From Hymenobacter elongatus (lineage in GTDB: Bacteria; Bacteroidota; Bacteroidia; Cytophagales; Hymenobacteraceae), in the NCBI RefSeq assembly GCF_004745955.1, contig NZ_SRLD01000014.1:48615-112614 (forward strand): DNA of 64,000 nucleotides. Direction: 5' to 3'. This document shows positions 31,969-40,662 of this stretch, one piece after another; positions within the stretch are counted from its first letter, which is position 1, and each line of letters begins with the position of its first letter. The notes beneath the pieces were generated by a model, which worked only from the letters and a program-made list of their open reading frames with translations, was not told the DNA's origin and searched no databases. Position numbers and translations under genes: made by a program.

Positions 31969-34044
31969 CTAAATTCCGCCCGAGTACTTCCGCGTGGCCC
32001 ACTCGGCCGTGACCAAGGCCAGTAGCACGAAGAACAGCCATTTCAGGTTAATCAGGTCTTTCAGGTCTTCCTGGCTGGATATAATGGGCTTGGCATTCGC
32101 CTGTTGAATATCCTGCGTGAGCTGGCCAAACTGGCTGGGGAAATAGAGGCGGGAGCCACCGCGCCGCGCGAGTTGATACAGCATATTGTGGTCGGCGCGG
32201 GCCTCGAGGATTTCGAGCTGCTGCTCCTGCACCAGCAGCTCGCCCCGATCCTGTTGGGCCTGGCCCCCGAGCGTAGCACTGGCCACGTAGCGGTAGAGGC
32301 CGCCGGGCAAAGTGCCCAGGTGCAGCGGCGAACCGTCTTCGCTGTTGGTAAAGCTGAAGGTGCGGGTACGGTCGTGCTCATCCGTCAGCGCCAGCTTGAT
32401 TTGCTGGCCGTAGATGCGCTCGAAAATAGCGTTGTAGGTTTCGGCCCCGAAGGTCACGTCGTCGGTGGTGCTGAAGGCATCCTGGGTGGGATACACGTCG
32501 AGGCGCTTCTTGTTGGCGTTGGCCGTCAGCAGCTGCAGCGTCCGGATGATGAGGCGGTCGTAGGCTTCGGGGCGGTCGTCGTGGTCGGCCGCTTCCTGCA
32601 GGCGCCACTGCCAGCTGCCATCGGTGAGCAGAGTGGCCTGGCGCTGGGCAGGTACCCCACCTACCACCAGCAGCGGCTTCTTCGTTTTGAGTCGGCCTAC
32701 CTGCTGAAACAAGGCTACCTCCGCGCCGCCACTCACCCGCAGCTCCCCGAAGGGCACCGCCGCCGGCGGATAAGCCGCGTAGCGCCGCAGCGCATCTTCC
32801 TCAAACGTGAAGCGCGAAAAAATCGGGTTCGGCACCGGCGTCACCTCATCGGTCTGGGAGCCGCGCGGCGTAATGGTAAGCCCGGTGCCGAAGGCGTTGT
32901 AGGCAGTGAAATCGGACTGCGCCCCCACGATGTAGAGCGTCGGAACCTTCCGGCTCCGGACGGCCGCCAGCACCTCCGCGCCCATGCCGCCCCGGGCCGG
33001 CAGCTGGTGCAGAATGGCCACATCATAGTCTTGGGCCGGCAGTGGCGTGATGCCGGGCAGGTAAGTCGTCAGCGCGAAGTTGTCGTTCTGCTGGATGGCG
33101 GCGCGCAGGGCTTTCAGATCGGGATGCGGAGCCGCGCCGGCCAGCAATACGCGCAGCTTGCCCTTCACCACGTCGAGGTAGGCGCTTTTTCTGTTATTGA
33201 GCGGCGTAAACTCGCCGGGCAGCGGCCGCACCACTACTTCGTAGCGGTGCTTGCCGGGGGCGTTGGTGGTTACCAGAAAAGTCGCTTTTTGGCTCCGCCG
33301 ACTGCCCGTGAGCGGCACGCGGCGGGTTTGCAGCACCCGGCCATTTTCGCGCAGCTCCACTGTGGCCGTGCCGCTACTGAAGCCGTCGTAGTCTATTTCG
33401 GCTTCGATGGGAAAACGGTTGCCGCTGAAAGCCACGCGGTTGTAGGTCAGCACGGCCAGCCGCACGTCTCTCTTGGCCAGTGTGTCGCCCACGGCTACGC
33501 TGTAAATCGGGAAGTTGAACTCCGAAAATACCGGGGAGCGGCCCTGGTTGACGATGCCGTCGGAGAGTAGCACCACGCCGGCCAGATTACGCCCGTCGTA
33601 GCTTTCCCCGATGCCGGTGAGCAGGCCGTCGATATCGGAAGTGGGGGCTTCGAAGCGCAGCGAATCGGGCCGGGCCGGGCGGAGGCCGGCGCTGAAGGTG
33701 CGGGTCTCCACCTCAAATCCTTTGCCGCGCAAGGTGGCGGCCAGTTGCGTGAGGCCAGCCGTGGCCTGTGCCAGCACCGGCTGGGGCGTAAACAGGCCCA
33801 CCGACTGTGAATTATCGACGGCCAGCACAATGGTGGGCTGCTCGGTGGTAGTGGTGGTGGTTTTGATGAAGGGTGAGAGCAGCAGAAAGCACAAAAAGCT
33901 CACTACCGTGAAGCGCAGGGCCGCCAGCGCGTAATTTACCGACTTGCTCCAGGGTGCTTCGGCCGAGTACAGCAGGGCCGCGTAACCCGCGCCCACGGCC
34001 AGGCACAGCAGAATTAACCAGGGAGAAGCAGCGGTGGAGAGCAA
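31969..34044 (-). CDS. Large VWA-domain membrane protein
   Basis: 691 residues. No ATG fits; TTG at 34042-34044 gives LLSTAASPWLILLCLAVGAGYAALLY, the first of two N-terminal membrane helices (a second at about 37-62). A von Willebrand A domain follows, with a near-complete MIDAS (AVDNSQSVGLF for DxSxS, then VVLLSDGIVNQG), then beta-sandwich and Rossmann-like parts. A final membrane helix is at the C-terminus (LKWLFFVLLALVTAEWATRKYSGG). The layout is the BatA/CoxE-like large VWA membrane protein found widely in Bacteroidetes with unknown function. It is the first gene of the minus-strand run ending at 29574. Confidence 0.82.
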   Translation of the reverse strand: MLSTAASPWLILLCLAVGAGYAALLYSAEAPWSKSVNYALAALRFTVVSFLCFLLLSPFIKTTTTTTEQPTIVLAVDNSQSVGLFTPQPVLAQATAGLTQLAATLRGKGFEVETRTFSAGLRPARPDSLRFEAPTSDIDGLLTGIGESYDGRNLAGVVLLSDGIVNQGRSPVFSEFNFPIYSVAVGDTLAKRDVRLAVLTYNRVAFSGNRFPIEAEIDYDGFSSGTATVELRENGRVLQTRRVPLTGSRRSQKATFLVTTNAPGKHRYEVVVRPLPGEFTPLNNRKSAYLDVVKGKLRVLLAGAAPHPDLKALRAAIQQNDNFALTTYLPGITPLPAQDYDVAILHQLPARGGMGAEVLAAVRSRKVPTLYIVGAQSDFTAYNAFGTGLTITPRGSQTDEVTPVPNPIFSRFTFEEDALRRYAAYPPAAVPFGELRVSGGAEVALFQQVGRLKTKKPLLVVGGVPAQRQATLLTDGSWQWRLQEAADHDDRPEAYDRLIIRTLQLLTANANKKRLDVYPTQDAFSTTDDVTFGAETYNAIFERIYGQQIKLALTDEHDRTRTFSFTNSEDGSPLHLGTLPGGLYRYVASATLGGQAQQDRGELLVQEQQLEILEARADHNMLYQLARRGGSRLYFPSQFGQLTQDIQQANAKPIISSQEDLKDLINLKWLFFVLLALVTAEWATRKYSGGI

Positions 34045-34297
34045 AGGCAGAGCGAAGAATGGAGCACTAAGAACCCCGAAGATAGCCGGGAAGTTGCTTG
34101 TAGGGAGTTAGCCCGGTAAACGGACCAACTGGTGAAGTGGCGAAGTTACGGACTGGAAGAATAGGGCAGCAGCGTACAGAATAGTTGGTACTTCCACCCA
34201 ACGCAGTGGGGGCTAAGCACCAGGTGGTCACCTGCTGTTTAGCCCCCACTGTTGTGAATCAAAAGTAACCGCGCTGGGTTGCGGCTTTCCTGCGCTG

Positions 34298-34660
34298 CTA
34301 AAACGTGAAAGTGGTGGTTTTCTGAGAGGCTACCTGAACGCTATGGGGCACTAGCTGGCGGTTCTTATAATACGTGAAGATATAGTCGCCAGGGTTCAAG
34401 TGGTCGAATGTAACCCGCACCGTGCCATCTATTTGCGTTGCGAAGTCGGCAACATACTTCCTGGCAAGCGGTGGGGTATTCGGATAGGTTTCCGCCACAT
34501 GTACCGAGCAGTAATAGCTGTCCGGCACATCGGCATTTATAACCGGAGTGAAGGAAATAGCTACGCTGCCCGTCGTATCTATTGCGTCTTTTTGGCATGA
34601 GGCCAGCAACGCGACGACAAGGAATAGTACCAGGGCATGAAAGGAGCTTGTAAATCTCAT
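34298..34660 (-). CDS. Small hypothetical lipoprotein
   Basis: 120 residues from the ATG at 34658-34660, with a lipoprotein signal (MRFTSSFHALVLFLVVALLASC, Cys22). The mature part is a compact beta domain with SVAISFTPVINADVPDSYYCSV and GTVRVTFDHLNPGDYIFTYY, which looks like an immunoglobulin- or SusE-like beta sandwich. Its neighbour upstream on the same strand is another lipoprotein of unknown family (34729-36213), 68 bp away, so the two may be co-expressed. Confidence 0.65.
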   Translation of the reverse strand: MRFTSSFHALVLFLVVALLASCQKDAIDTTGSVAISFTPVINADVPDSYYCSVHVAETYPNTPPLARKYVADFATQIDGTVRVTFDHLNPGDYIFTYYKNRQLVPHSVQVASQKTTTFTF

Positions 34661-34728
34661 CAGCTTAAACAAATACTGGGGCAGCCCATACTAGCCTCTG
34701 CGGTAGGATGAGCTGCCCATGAAAAAAA

Positions 34729-36213
34729 CTACCGCACGCGCACCGTTTCGAATGACATAATCACCGTTCCCGAGGTCAGTTCGTTGGTCCAGACTGTGTT
34801 CGGCTCAAGCCACACCAGCTCTCCGCCCTGTAAGCGGGTTATAACGGGGGAGTTAAAGGAAACCACTACGCCACCGAGCCGGTCATTGCCAGTTTGGGAC
34901 TCGTATTCAACGGTATACTCCTTTTGGTTGGTGGTGCTGCCGCCAAGCGAACCGCCCACCTTTATATCGGTGCCAGTGCTAGCATCCAGCTTCCAGTTGG
35001 TCCCAACGGTAGTAGTGTGCTTATAGGTCTTCTTTTCCGTAACGGTCGGATCGTATTCCTCCAGCATCATACCCCACGTGTCGCCGTACTTTTTCATATC
35101 CCACGGAACGAACTTCACGGGAACCGTGAAGGTGTATTCTTTAGGAGCATCCACCACTTTCACATAGTACGAGTTCCACCCGAATATTCCTTTCGTGCGG
35201 CGCTCCATGTGGTAGGTAAATAAATTGTCGGCGCTAACGGATAGGTTCTTGAAGTTGGGCGTGAGCGTAGTAGGCGAAGAGCCACCAAAAAATCCGTTGA
35301 TCCAGAATTCATAGTTGCCCTCATCCCAGCCGCCAATTGTTGTGAAGCCCGCCAGATTTTCGAAACGCATAGCGGTTATGGCTTCCTCGAAATTGGAATT
35401 CAGGGTCCCTTCCGACTGCCCACCAGAGACGTTGATGTTATAATAAATCCAGTCCCGCTGCGCACAGTTCTGGCAGGTATTTCCTATGCCAAATGCCTCG
35501 CGAACCTTGTAGTCTGGCGCACTCGGATCATACAGGCCCACCTTCCGGGTCGCAATTGAGGATTGCACGCCATTGTATTCATTATCCAGGAAATAGTAGC
35601 TCACCTCGCCATCCTTAAACAGGAAGTCACCATGGTTTTTGGTGGACGGTGCTCCGCGCCCGGCAAGTACCCGTTCGTTATCCTTTATCACGAGAACCGG
35701 AATATTGGGCTGCTCCTTGGGGTCCAGCTCCGCTTGTTCCCCATCCTGGTTGAAGGCGATAAGGCGGTCTTGCGCGTCGCGAACGGCTACTAACGGAACC
35801 TGCGTAGCAGCGTCCCACTCCTGATTTGGAAATTGGGGAACATAAATGTTCAGCAGCGGCAGATTCGTCGCGATGCGCCCCAGGGCAATGCCAGATTGGG
35901 AGAGCGAATCAAGGTACGAATACAGCGTCTTCTGCCGGCCTACTTTGGCTTGCTTGAGCTGGCTGAACAGCACATCGTAGTCCTTGTCGAAGTACTGGAT
36001 GGACTGCGCCTTGATGGCTTCCCGCACTTCCTTCTTGGTAAGCGCCTTGGCCATGGTTTTGGCAAAGGACACCCGCAGTTCGGTTTTTTGCTGGGGGGTT
36101 AGCACTTCTGCCGGATCCGGTTGTACCGTTTCAGCATCTTTCGAGCAGCCAGATAGCAGCCCAAGGGTTCCCAGAGCTATAAAAGCTCCTACGCGTAAAG
36201 AACTGGTAAACAT
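34729..36213 (-). CDS. Large hypothetical lipoprotein
   Basis: 494 residues from the ATG at 36211-36213, lipobox LLSGC (MFTSSLRVGAFIALGTLGLLSGC). Residues 40-110 are helical (QQKTELRVSFAKTMAKALTKKEVREAIKAQ); the rest is beta-rich. There is a CQNC motif in NTCQNCAQRDWIYYNINVSGG. The C-terminal 110 residues alternate Thr/Ser with hydrophobic residues (TYKHTTTVGTNWKLDASTG, then KVGGSLGGSTTNQKEYTVEY), a pattern reminiscent of the amphipathic strands of aerolysin/ETX-MTX2-type proteins, though this is weak. I cannot assign a family. A TATTTTTG -7 box lies upstream. Confidence 0.65.
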   Translation of the reverse strand: MFTSSLRVGAFIALGTLGLLSGCSKDAETVQPDPAEVLTPQQKTELRVSFAKTMAKALTKKEVREAIKAQSIQYFDKDYDVLFSQLKQAKVGRQKTLYSYLDSLSQSGIALGRIATNLPLLNIYVPQFPNQEWDAATQVPLVAVRDAQDRLIAFNQDGEQAELDPKEQPNIPVLVIKDNERVLAGRGAPSTKNHGDFLFKDGEVSYYFLDNEYNGVQSSIATRKVGLYDPSAPDYKVREAFGIGNTCQNCAQRDWIYYNINVSGGQSEGTLNSNFEEAITAMRFENLAGFTTIGGWDEGNYEFWINGFFGGSSPTTLTPNFKNLSVSADNLFTYHMERRTKGIFGWNSYYVKVVDAPKEYTFTVPVKFVPWDMKKYGDTWGMMLEEYDPTVTEKKTYKHTTTVGTNWKLDASTGTDIKVGGSLGGSTTNQKEYTVEYESQTGNDRLGGVVVSFNSPVITRLQGGELVWLEPNTVWTNELTSGTVIMSFETVRVR

Positions 36214-36524
36214 GTGAAAAGGGATATTGGTGGACAATACAAACCTTTCCCGCTAAGTAGGAAAGGTAATCACATGCAATAGGTGGCGTGGATAAGCGCC
36301 GGATAGGGCAGAGCGGTTAGTGGGTCAAAAATAGGAAAACAAAGTTGTCAGGGTGCATGTATGCGCAAATGATAATATTGGAAAGAAACTGGCATGACGG
36401 CCCGCACTAGCTTGAAACAAGGTTTTACTGCCCTCGGCCATTCCTGGCGCAATATCTTTGGGCCACCCGTTGAACCGGTTAGACCGGCGGCGTTCTGATC
36501 TGGTCGGCTCGTTGCTAGCTGGTC
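36214..36524. other. 311-bp gap with hairpin and promoter
   Basis: It holds an 8-bp hairpin (ACCTTTCC/GGAAAGGT, 36243-36267) in the leader of the lipoprotein gene and its -7 box at 36326-36333. The rest (36340-36520) has no recognisable gene or structured element. Confidence 0.5.
36326..36333 (-). promoter_or_regulatory. -7 box TATTTTTG for the large lipoprotein gene
   Basis: An exact TAnnTTTG match on the minus strand about 113 bp before the ATG at 36213. No -33 TTG was found at the right spacing. Confidence 0.4.
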
Positions 36525-37085
36525 TCAGCGTGCTGGTACGGTCACCAGCTCCTTACTTTCCAGCATCCGGACCGGGGAAATTACCTTCTCCTCCAGCGGA
36601 ATATTCTTGCCGTACCGCTCCCGCAGCTTGGCCTGCACCGCCGGGTGGCTCAGGTCGAATTCGCGCAGGGTCTGGAGCTGGCCGATTTCGCGGCCGGTGG
36701 CGGTTTTGTACATCTTCCAGAGCAGCTCCGAGCAGTAAATCCGCTCATCACTCCAGCCGAAATAGAGGTCGTAGCTTTTGCCCTGGTACTGGCGGCCGGC
36801 GGCCTGCAGGCGCTGCAATACGGCGGGCGTCAGCACGGTTGTGGCGTCGCGCAGGCGCTTCACCACGAAACGGCCGTCCTGGCCCCGCGCTATCCAGTTG
36901 GCCAACGATGTTTCGCTCACCGGCTGCACGGCTTCGAACACCCGCCACTCCCGGCCGCGCCGAAACAGGATGCCGCAGTGGCTGTACTCCGACTTCGTGG
37001 CCAGCTGAATGGCCCGGCTCTGCGCCGACTGCGAGGTCTGGAAAATAAGGTCGCCGTCGTGGAGCTGCGGCGCGGCCTGAGTCAC
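36525..37085 (-). CDS. YiiX/YebB-like cysteine hydrolase (permuted NlpC/P60), leader out of frame
   Basis: 186 residues if started at GTG 37083-37085. The domain reads LHDGDLIFQTSQSAQSRAIQLATKSEYSHCGILF, with the family histidine, and later RIYCSELLWKMYKTATG, with the catalytic cysteine. Members of this PF05708-like group are papain-fold hydrolases, usually anchored or exported by an N-terminal hydrophobic segment. Here that segment exists just upstream, but in another reading frame (37082-37198). A single-base deletion would explain it (see that entry). If the frameshift is real, the product is cytoplasmic and probably non-functional in its usual place. Confidence 0.75.
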   Translation of the reverse strand: MTQAAPQLHDGDLIFQTSQSAQSRAIQLATKSEYSHCGILFRRGREWRVFEAVQPVSETSLANWIARGQDGRFVVKRLRDATTVLTPAVLQRLQAAGRQYQGKSYDLYFGWSDERIYCSELLWKMYKTATGREIGQLQTLREFDLSHPAVQAKLRERYGKNIPLEEKVISPVRMLESKELVTVPAR

Positions 37086-37198
37086 GGCGGTTGAGGCGTA
37101 GCGGCTGGCCTGCAGGCGCGCATAGCGGCGCTGCAGCCGTGGGCCAGCAGGGCTACCAGCAACAGTGGCAGCAGAAGCAGCAGGAGCCGGGGTTTCAT
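37082..37198 (-). pseudogene. Out-of-frame membrane leader of the YiiX-like gene
   Basis: The ATG at 37196-37198 opens a 38-codon frame MKPRLLLLLLPLLLVALLAH..., a strong membrane or signal segment, and ends at a TGA overlapping the downstream GTG (GTGA). The frame used by the hydrolase domain is also open here and reads PRLQRRYARLQASRYASTAVTQ, which looks like the expected continuation. Joining the two frames near 37145-37150 (GGCCCACGG) needs one extra base, so a one-base deletion or a sequencing error is likely. Confidence 0.6.
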
Positions 37199-37230
37199 GA
37201 GAAGTGGAAATGGGGTGGTGCGCTTGAAAC

Positions 37231-37330
37231 AGAACGTCATGCTGCGCGAAGCCGAAGCATCTCTCCCGCAGCAGTAAAATTATTTACCAGTGCACGCAAG
37301 ATGCTTCGGCTTCGCGCAGCATGACGTTCT
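37231..37330. repeat. Intergenic inverted repeat, copy e (perfect 32-bp arms)
   Basis: The arms at 37231-37262 and 37299-37330 are exact complements, starting AGAACGTCATGCTGCGCGAA. Within each arm ATGCT can pair with AGCAT. The perfect arms suggest that this copy is young or kept by selection. Confidence 0.85.
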
Positions 37331-37368
37331 ACTTAATTAGTCGTTGCAAAAAGCCGGTGACTGGCCGC

Positions 37369-38118
37369 TTAGGTCAGCATGCCGCCATCTACCTGCAGCA
37401 CCTGGCCGCTGATGTAGCTGCTGTCGTCGGAGGCGAGGAAAGCGGTGGCCTTGGCCACGTCTTCGGGGGTGCCGCCGCGGCGCAGCGGAATGGCTTTGCG
37501 CCACTCGTCCACCTGCTTGGGGTCGAGGGCATCAGTCATTTCAGTTTCGATGAAGCCGGGCGCAATGGCGTTGCAGCGGATATTGCGCGAGCCCAGCTCC
37601 AGGGCCACCGATTTGGTGAAGCCAATGATACCGGCTTTGGAAGCGGCATAGTTGGCCTGGCCGGCGTTGCCTTTGATGCCCACCACCGAGGTCATATTCA
37701 CGATGCTGCCGGCTTTGGCACGCATCATGGGCTTAATGGCGGCTTTGGTCAGGTTGAATACCGACTTCAGATTCACGCCCAGCACCTGGTCCCACTGCTG
37801 CTCGCTCATGCGCATCAGCAAGCCGTCCTGCGTAATGCCGGCATTGTTGACGAGGATATCGAGCTTGCCAAACTCGGTCAGCACGTCGTCAATCAGCTTT
37901 TCGGCTTGGCTGTAGTCGGAGGCGTCGGAGCGGAAGCCTTTAACTTTGGTGCCGTGCGCGGCCAGCTCCTGTTCGAGCTGCTGGCCTTTCTCCACGCTGG
38001 AGAGGTAGGTGAATGCCACATTGGCCCCAAGCTGGGCAAAATGCACCGCAATGGCGCGGCCAATTCCTTTGGAAGCCCCCGTAATCAGGGCCACTTTTCC
38101 GTCGAGCAGTTTTGTCAT
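37369..38118 (-). CDS. fabG: 3-oxoacyl-[acyl-carrier-protein] reductase
   Basis: 249 residues from the ATG at 38116-38118. SDR landmarks: the cofactor loop TGASKGIGRAIA (14-25), NNAGITQDGLLMRMSEQQWDQV with the NNAG motif and the QDxLxxRM segment typical of FabG, the catalytic serine in VNMTSVVG, YAASKAG (YxxxK), and PGFIETEMTDAL. It reduces 3-oxoacyl-ACP with NADPH in fatty-acid elongation. An upstream open frame to 38328 overlaps the divergent flavoprotein gene and is rejected. A -7-like box (TACCTTCG, minus strand, 38124-38131) sits directly upstream. Because SDRs are numerous, the FabG assignment rests on the residues around the NNAG motif. Confidence 0.92.
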   Translation of the reverse strand: MTKLLDGKVALITGASKGIGRAIAVHFAQLGANVAFTYLSSVEKGQQLEQELAAHGTKVKGFRSDASDYSQAEKLIDDVLTEFGKLDILVNNAGITQDGLLMRMSEQQWDQVLGVNLKSVFNLTKAAIKPMMRAKAGSIVNMTSVVGIKGNAGQANYAASKAGIIGFTKSVALELGSRNIRCNAIAPGFIETEMTDALDPKQVDEWRKAIPLRRGGTPEDVAKATAFLASDDSSYISGQVLQVDGGMLT

Positions 38119-38265
38119 GGTGGCGAAGGTAGTAAAACAAGCTATGTAGTGTTTGCCCCGGCGAGGTGGCCTTTTGACCTGCCACCTTTGGTGCTGTGCG
38201 CCGAATGGAGGAGCTTTGCCGTAGGTTGCAGCAAATTTGACCGGGGGCAGCGCCCCACGTACTCT

Positions 38266-39510
38266 ATGCGCGAAGTTTCGATTTGTATTCTGGGAGCCGG
38301 GCCGGGCGGGGCCACGGCGGCGCTGCATCTGGCGCGGGCCGGCCAGCGCGTACTGCTGTTGGATAAAGCCGATTTTCCGCGCGACAAAGTCTGTGGCGAT
38401 GCGCTTAGCGGCAAGGTTATCAGCGAGCTACGCCGCATCGGCGACGATGTGCCGGGCCGGCTGGCCGCCGCGCCCACGCAGCTGCCTTCCTGGGGTATCG
38501 ATTTTTTTGCCCCCAATGGTCGCCGCCTCGCTATTCCATTCCGGCCCGACTTTAACAAAGCCACCGACCTCGCTGCCGGCCACATTGCCAAGCGCATTGA
38601 CTTCGACAACTTTCTGGTGGAAGAAGTGCGGCAGAAGCCCGAAATCGAGCTGCTGGAAGGCGTAGACGTTACCCAGTATGAGCGCACCGCCGACGGCCGC
38701 TGGCTGCTGCGCACCGCCACCGGGGAAATCATTGCTTCCGCGCAGATTCTGCTGGTGGCCAACGGAGCGCAGTCGGCCTTTGCGCGCCAGATAGCAGGCC
38801 ATGCGCTGGAGCCCGACCACCATTGCGCGGGCCTGCGGGCTTACTATGAGGGCGTTACGGGCCTGAGCCCCGACAACTTCATCGAGCTGCACTTCATCCA
38901 GGATTTTCTGCCCGGCTACCTATGGGTGTTTCCCTTGCCCAACGGGCAGGCCAACGTGGGAGTGGGCATGCTGAGCAAGGCCGTAGCGGCGAAAAAAGTG
39001 AACCTGCGCGAGCGGCTGGCCGATATGCTCGAAAACCACCCCGCCCTGCGCGAACGGTTCCGGGATGCCCGGCGCCTCGGCCCCGTGCGTGGCTTCGGCC
39101 TGCCGCTGGGCTCCAAGCGCCGCGCTATTTCCGGCGACGCCTACTTGCTGCTCGGCGACGCGGCTTCTCTCATCGACCCGTTTAGCGGCGAAGGCATCAG
39201 CCACGCCATGGTCAGTGGCCGGCACGCTGCCGACTGGGCCGTGCGGGCCCTGGCCGCCCACGATACCAGCGCCGCGTTTCTGAAGCAGTATGATGCCGCC
39301 GTCTACCGCCGCCTGGGCCAGGAGCTGCGCCTGAGTCGGGCCATGCAGCGCCTGCTGAACTTCCCCACCTTATTCAACTTCGTGGCCAACCGCGCCGCCA
39401 ACAACCCCACGCTGGCCGAAACGCTGTCCAGCATGTTCATGGACCTGAATATGCGCGAGCGGCTGCGCCAGCCCAGCTTTTATGTGAAGCTGCTGTTCGG
39501 GGGAAAGTAA
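38266..39510 (+). CDS. Geranylgeranyl reductase-family FAD oxidoreductase
   Basis: 414 residues from the ATG at 38266. The N-terminal dinucleotide fold is CILGAGPGGATAALHLARAG. PRDKVCGDALSGKVISEL carries the family signature with a conserved CG. The C-terminal FAD motif is YLLLGDAASLIDPFSGEGISHAM. Members reduce isoprenoid chains (chlorophyll side chain, archaeal lipids) or, in Bacteroidetes, unsaturated lipids and quinones; the substrate is not evident here. The long open frame upstream of this ATG is antisense to fabG and not coding. It is monocistronic. Confidence 0.88.
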   Translation: MREVSICILGAGPGGATAALHLARAGQRVLLLDKADFPRDKVCGDALSGKVISELRRIGDDVPGRLAAAPTQLPSWGIDFFAPNGRRLAIPFRPDFNKATDLAAGHIAKRIDFDNFLVEEVRQKPEIELLEGVDVTQYERTADGRWLLRTATGEIIASAQILLVANGAQSAFARQIAGHALEPDHHCAGLRAYYEGVTGLSPDNFIELHFIQDFLPGYLWVFPLPNGQANVGVGMLSKAVAAKKVNLRERLADMLENHPALRERFRDARRLGPVRGFGLPLGSKRRAISGDAYLLLGDAASLIDPFSGEGISHAMVSGRHAADWAVRALAAHDTSAAFLKQYDAAVYRRLGQELRLSRAMQRLLNFPTLFNFVANRAANNPTLAETLSSMFMDLNMRERLRQPSFYVKLLFGGK

Positions 39511-39526
39511 ATGCGTGTTTAGCCGT

Positions 39527-39632
39527 GTTGTCCTGCTCGATCTGGCGTCTACGTAGTCGAAGCATCTCCACTGCTTCATTTGGGCAAAATAGAACGTGTC
39601 ATGCATGACCACCTATTCGGATAGGCTCTGAG
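39527..39632. repeat. Intergenic repeat, copy f (partial, long-loop variant)
   Basis: The left half reads GTCCTGCTCGATCTGGCGTC and continues to AGTCGAAGCATCTCC, with TGCT/AGCA pairing across a longer loop. The right half is reduced to a short GTCATGCATGAC. It ends with CCTATTCGGATAGGCTC, the flanking unit also seen at 19.1 kb. Confidence 0.6.
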
Positions 39633-39644
39633 AGGAGCAGCAGC

Positions 39645-39682
39645 AAAAACGCCGATTCCTCGCAGGAGGAATCGGCGTTTTT
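39645..39682. terminator. Bidirectional terminator between the flavoprotein and TPR genes
   Basis: A perfect 17-bp stem (AAAAACGCCGATTCCTC and its complement), GCAG loop, with A and T runs. It serves the genes converging at 39510 and 39726. Confidence 0.85.
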
Positions 39683-39725
39683 GAAAAAATCTAAATATCT
39701 CCTAAGAAGCTGCCTGGCGTATCGG

Positions 39726-40481
39726 TCAGTCTTTGCCGGCGTAGCGGCGCAGGCTTTTGGCAGCTTCCGGGTTGAGACGGGTAGCTTTTTCCAGGTCCAT
39801 TTTCGCCTCGTTCGGCTTATTGATGGACGAGTAGCTGATGCCACGGTACTCGTAGGCGTCGGCGTAGGTGCTGTCCAGCGTCAGGGCTTTGGTGAAGTCG
39901 GGAATAGCGCCTTTGAAGTTGAAGAGCTGCATTTTTGCCGCGCCGCGCCCAAAAAAGGCTTCCTTATCGTCGGGACGGTACTTGAGGGCTTTGGAAAAGT
40001 CGCTGATGGCGGGCGTGTATTCCTTGAGCTTCAGGCGTGTCAGGCCCCGATTGTAGTAGGCTTCGGCGTTGGTGGGCTTCAGGCGTAGCACCGAGTTGTA
40101 ATCCGTAACGGCTTCCCGGTAGTCTTTCAGGTGGCTTTTCGCCTTGGCCCGTACCAGCAGCGCGTCCGCGTCGCGCGGCTTGGCTTTCAGCGCGGCGTCA
40201 GCCATCCGGATATCGGCCTTGTAGTCCGCGTTATTCTTGCGGGCCGCCGGCTCTACCACGGGCGCAGTAGCCACGCTGGCCGTAGGGCTGGTGGCCGCCG
40301 CTGGCGGCGCACTGGCCGCGTTGGTAACCGCCGTAGCCGTGGCGGGCAGGCGCGGGGCCGACGACTCGGTCGAAACGGCCCGACGGGAGCCGGGCGTGTC
40401 GTTTTCGACGGTGGTAGCACATTGGGTGGTAAGCAGGACCGTAGCCGTACCCGCTACGAGATGGAGTACAAAGTTTTTCAT
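39726..40481 (-). CDS. TPR-repeat lipoprotein or secreted protein
   Basis: 251 residues. The N-terminus (MKNFVLHLVAGTATVLLTTQC) is a lipoprotein-like signal with a weak lipobox (TTQC). A low-complexity Ala/Pro/Thr linker follows to about residue 80. Then come roughly four tetratricopeptide repeats (for example ALLVRAKAKSHLKDYREAV, AEAYYNRGLTRLKLKEYTPA, ADAYEYRGISYSSINKPNEA). TPRs bind partner proteins; no partner is evident. It is a clear paralogue of the next gene upstream (40663-41301), sharing the repeat layout and the ending LEKA-LNP-AAK-LRRY-GK. Confidence 0.82.
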   Translation of the reverse strand: MKNFVLHLVAGTATVLLTTQCATTVENDTPGSRRAVSTESSAPRLPATATAVTNAASAPPAAATSPTASVATAPVVEPAARKNNADYKADIRMADAALKAKPRDADALLVRAKAKSHLKDYREAVTDYNSVLRLKPTNAEAYYNRGLTRLKLKEYTPAISDFSKALKYRPDDKEAFFGRGAAKMQLFNFKGAIPDFTKALTLDSTYADAYEYRGISYSSINKPNEAKMDLEKATRLNPEAAKSLRRYAGKD

Positions 40482-40606
40482 TGCGTAAAAAGCAGATAGT
40501 CAGAAGAAATAGCCTGTCTTGGAGCGGCGGGCAGCCCTGCGAAATCAGGACTTTGGGCGTGCCCAGCGTGTAGACGTGAAGCAGGTGTTGAGGTTGCCTT
40601 TTAACG

Positions 40607-40641
40607 CAAAAAAAGCGCCCAACCGGTTTCGGCTGGGCGCT
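40607..40641 (-). terminator. Terminator of the upstream TPR gene
   Basis: On the minus strand: AGCGCCCAGCCG, loop GAAAC, CGGTTGGGCGCT (one G-U pair), then TTTTTTT. It lies about 20 bp past the stop at 40663, so the two TPR genes are separate transcription units. Confidence 0.85.
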
Positions 40642-40662
40642 GCGCAGGGGGTGAGCGGCGAG

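Noticed and set aside
37321..38265. Upstream extension of the geranylgeranyl reductase gene
   Set aside because: The open frame is antisense to fabG; similarity to the FAD family begins only at the ATG at 38266.
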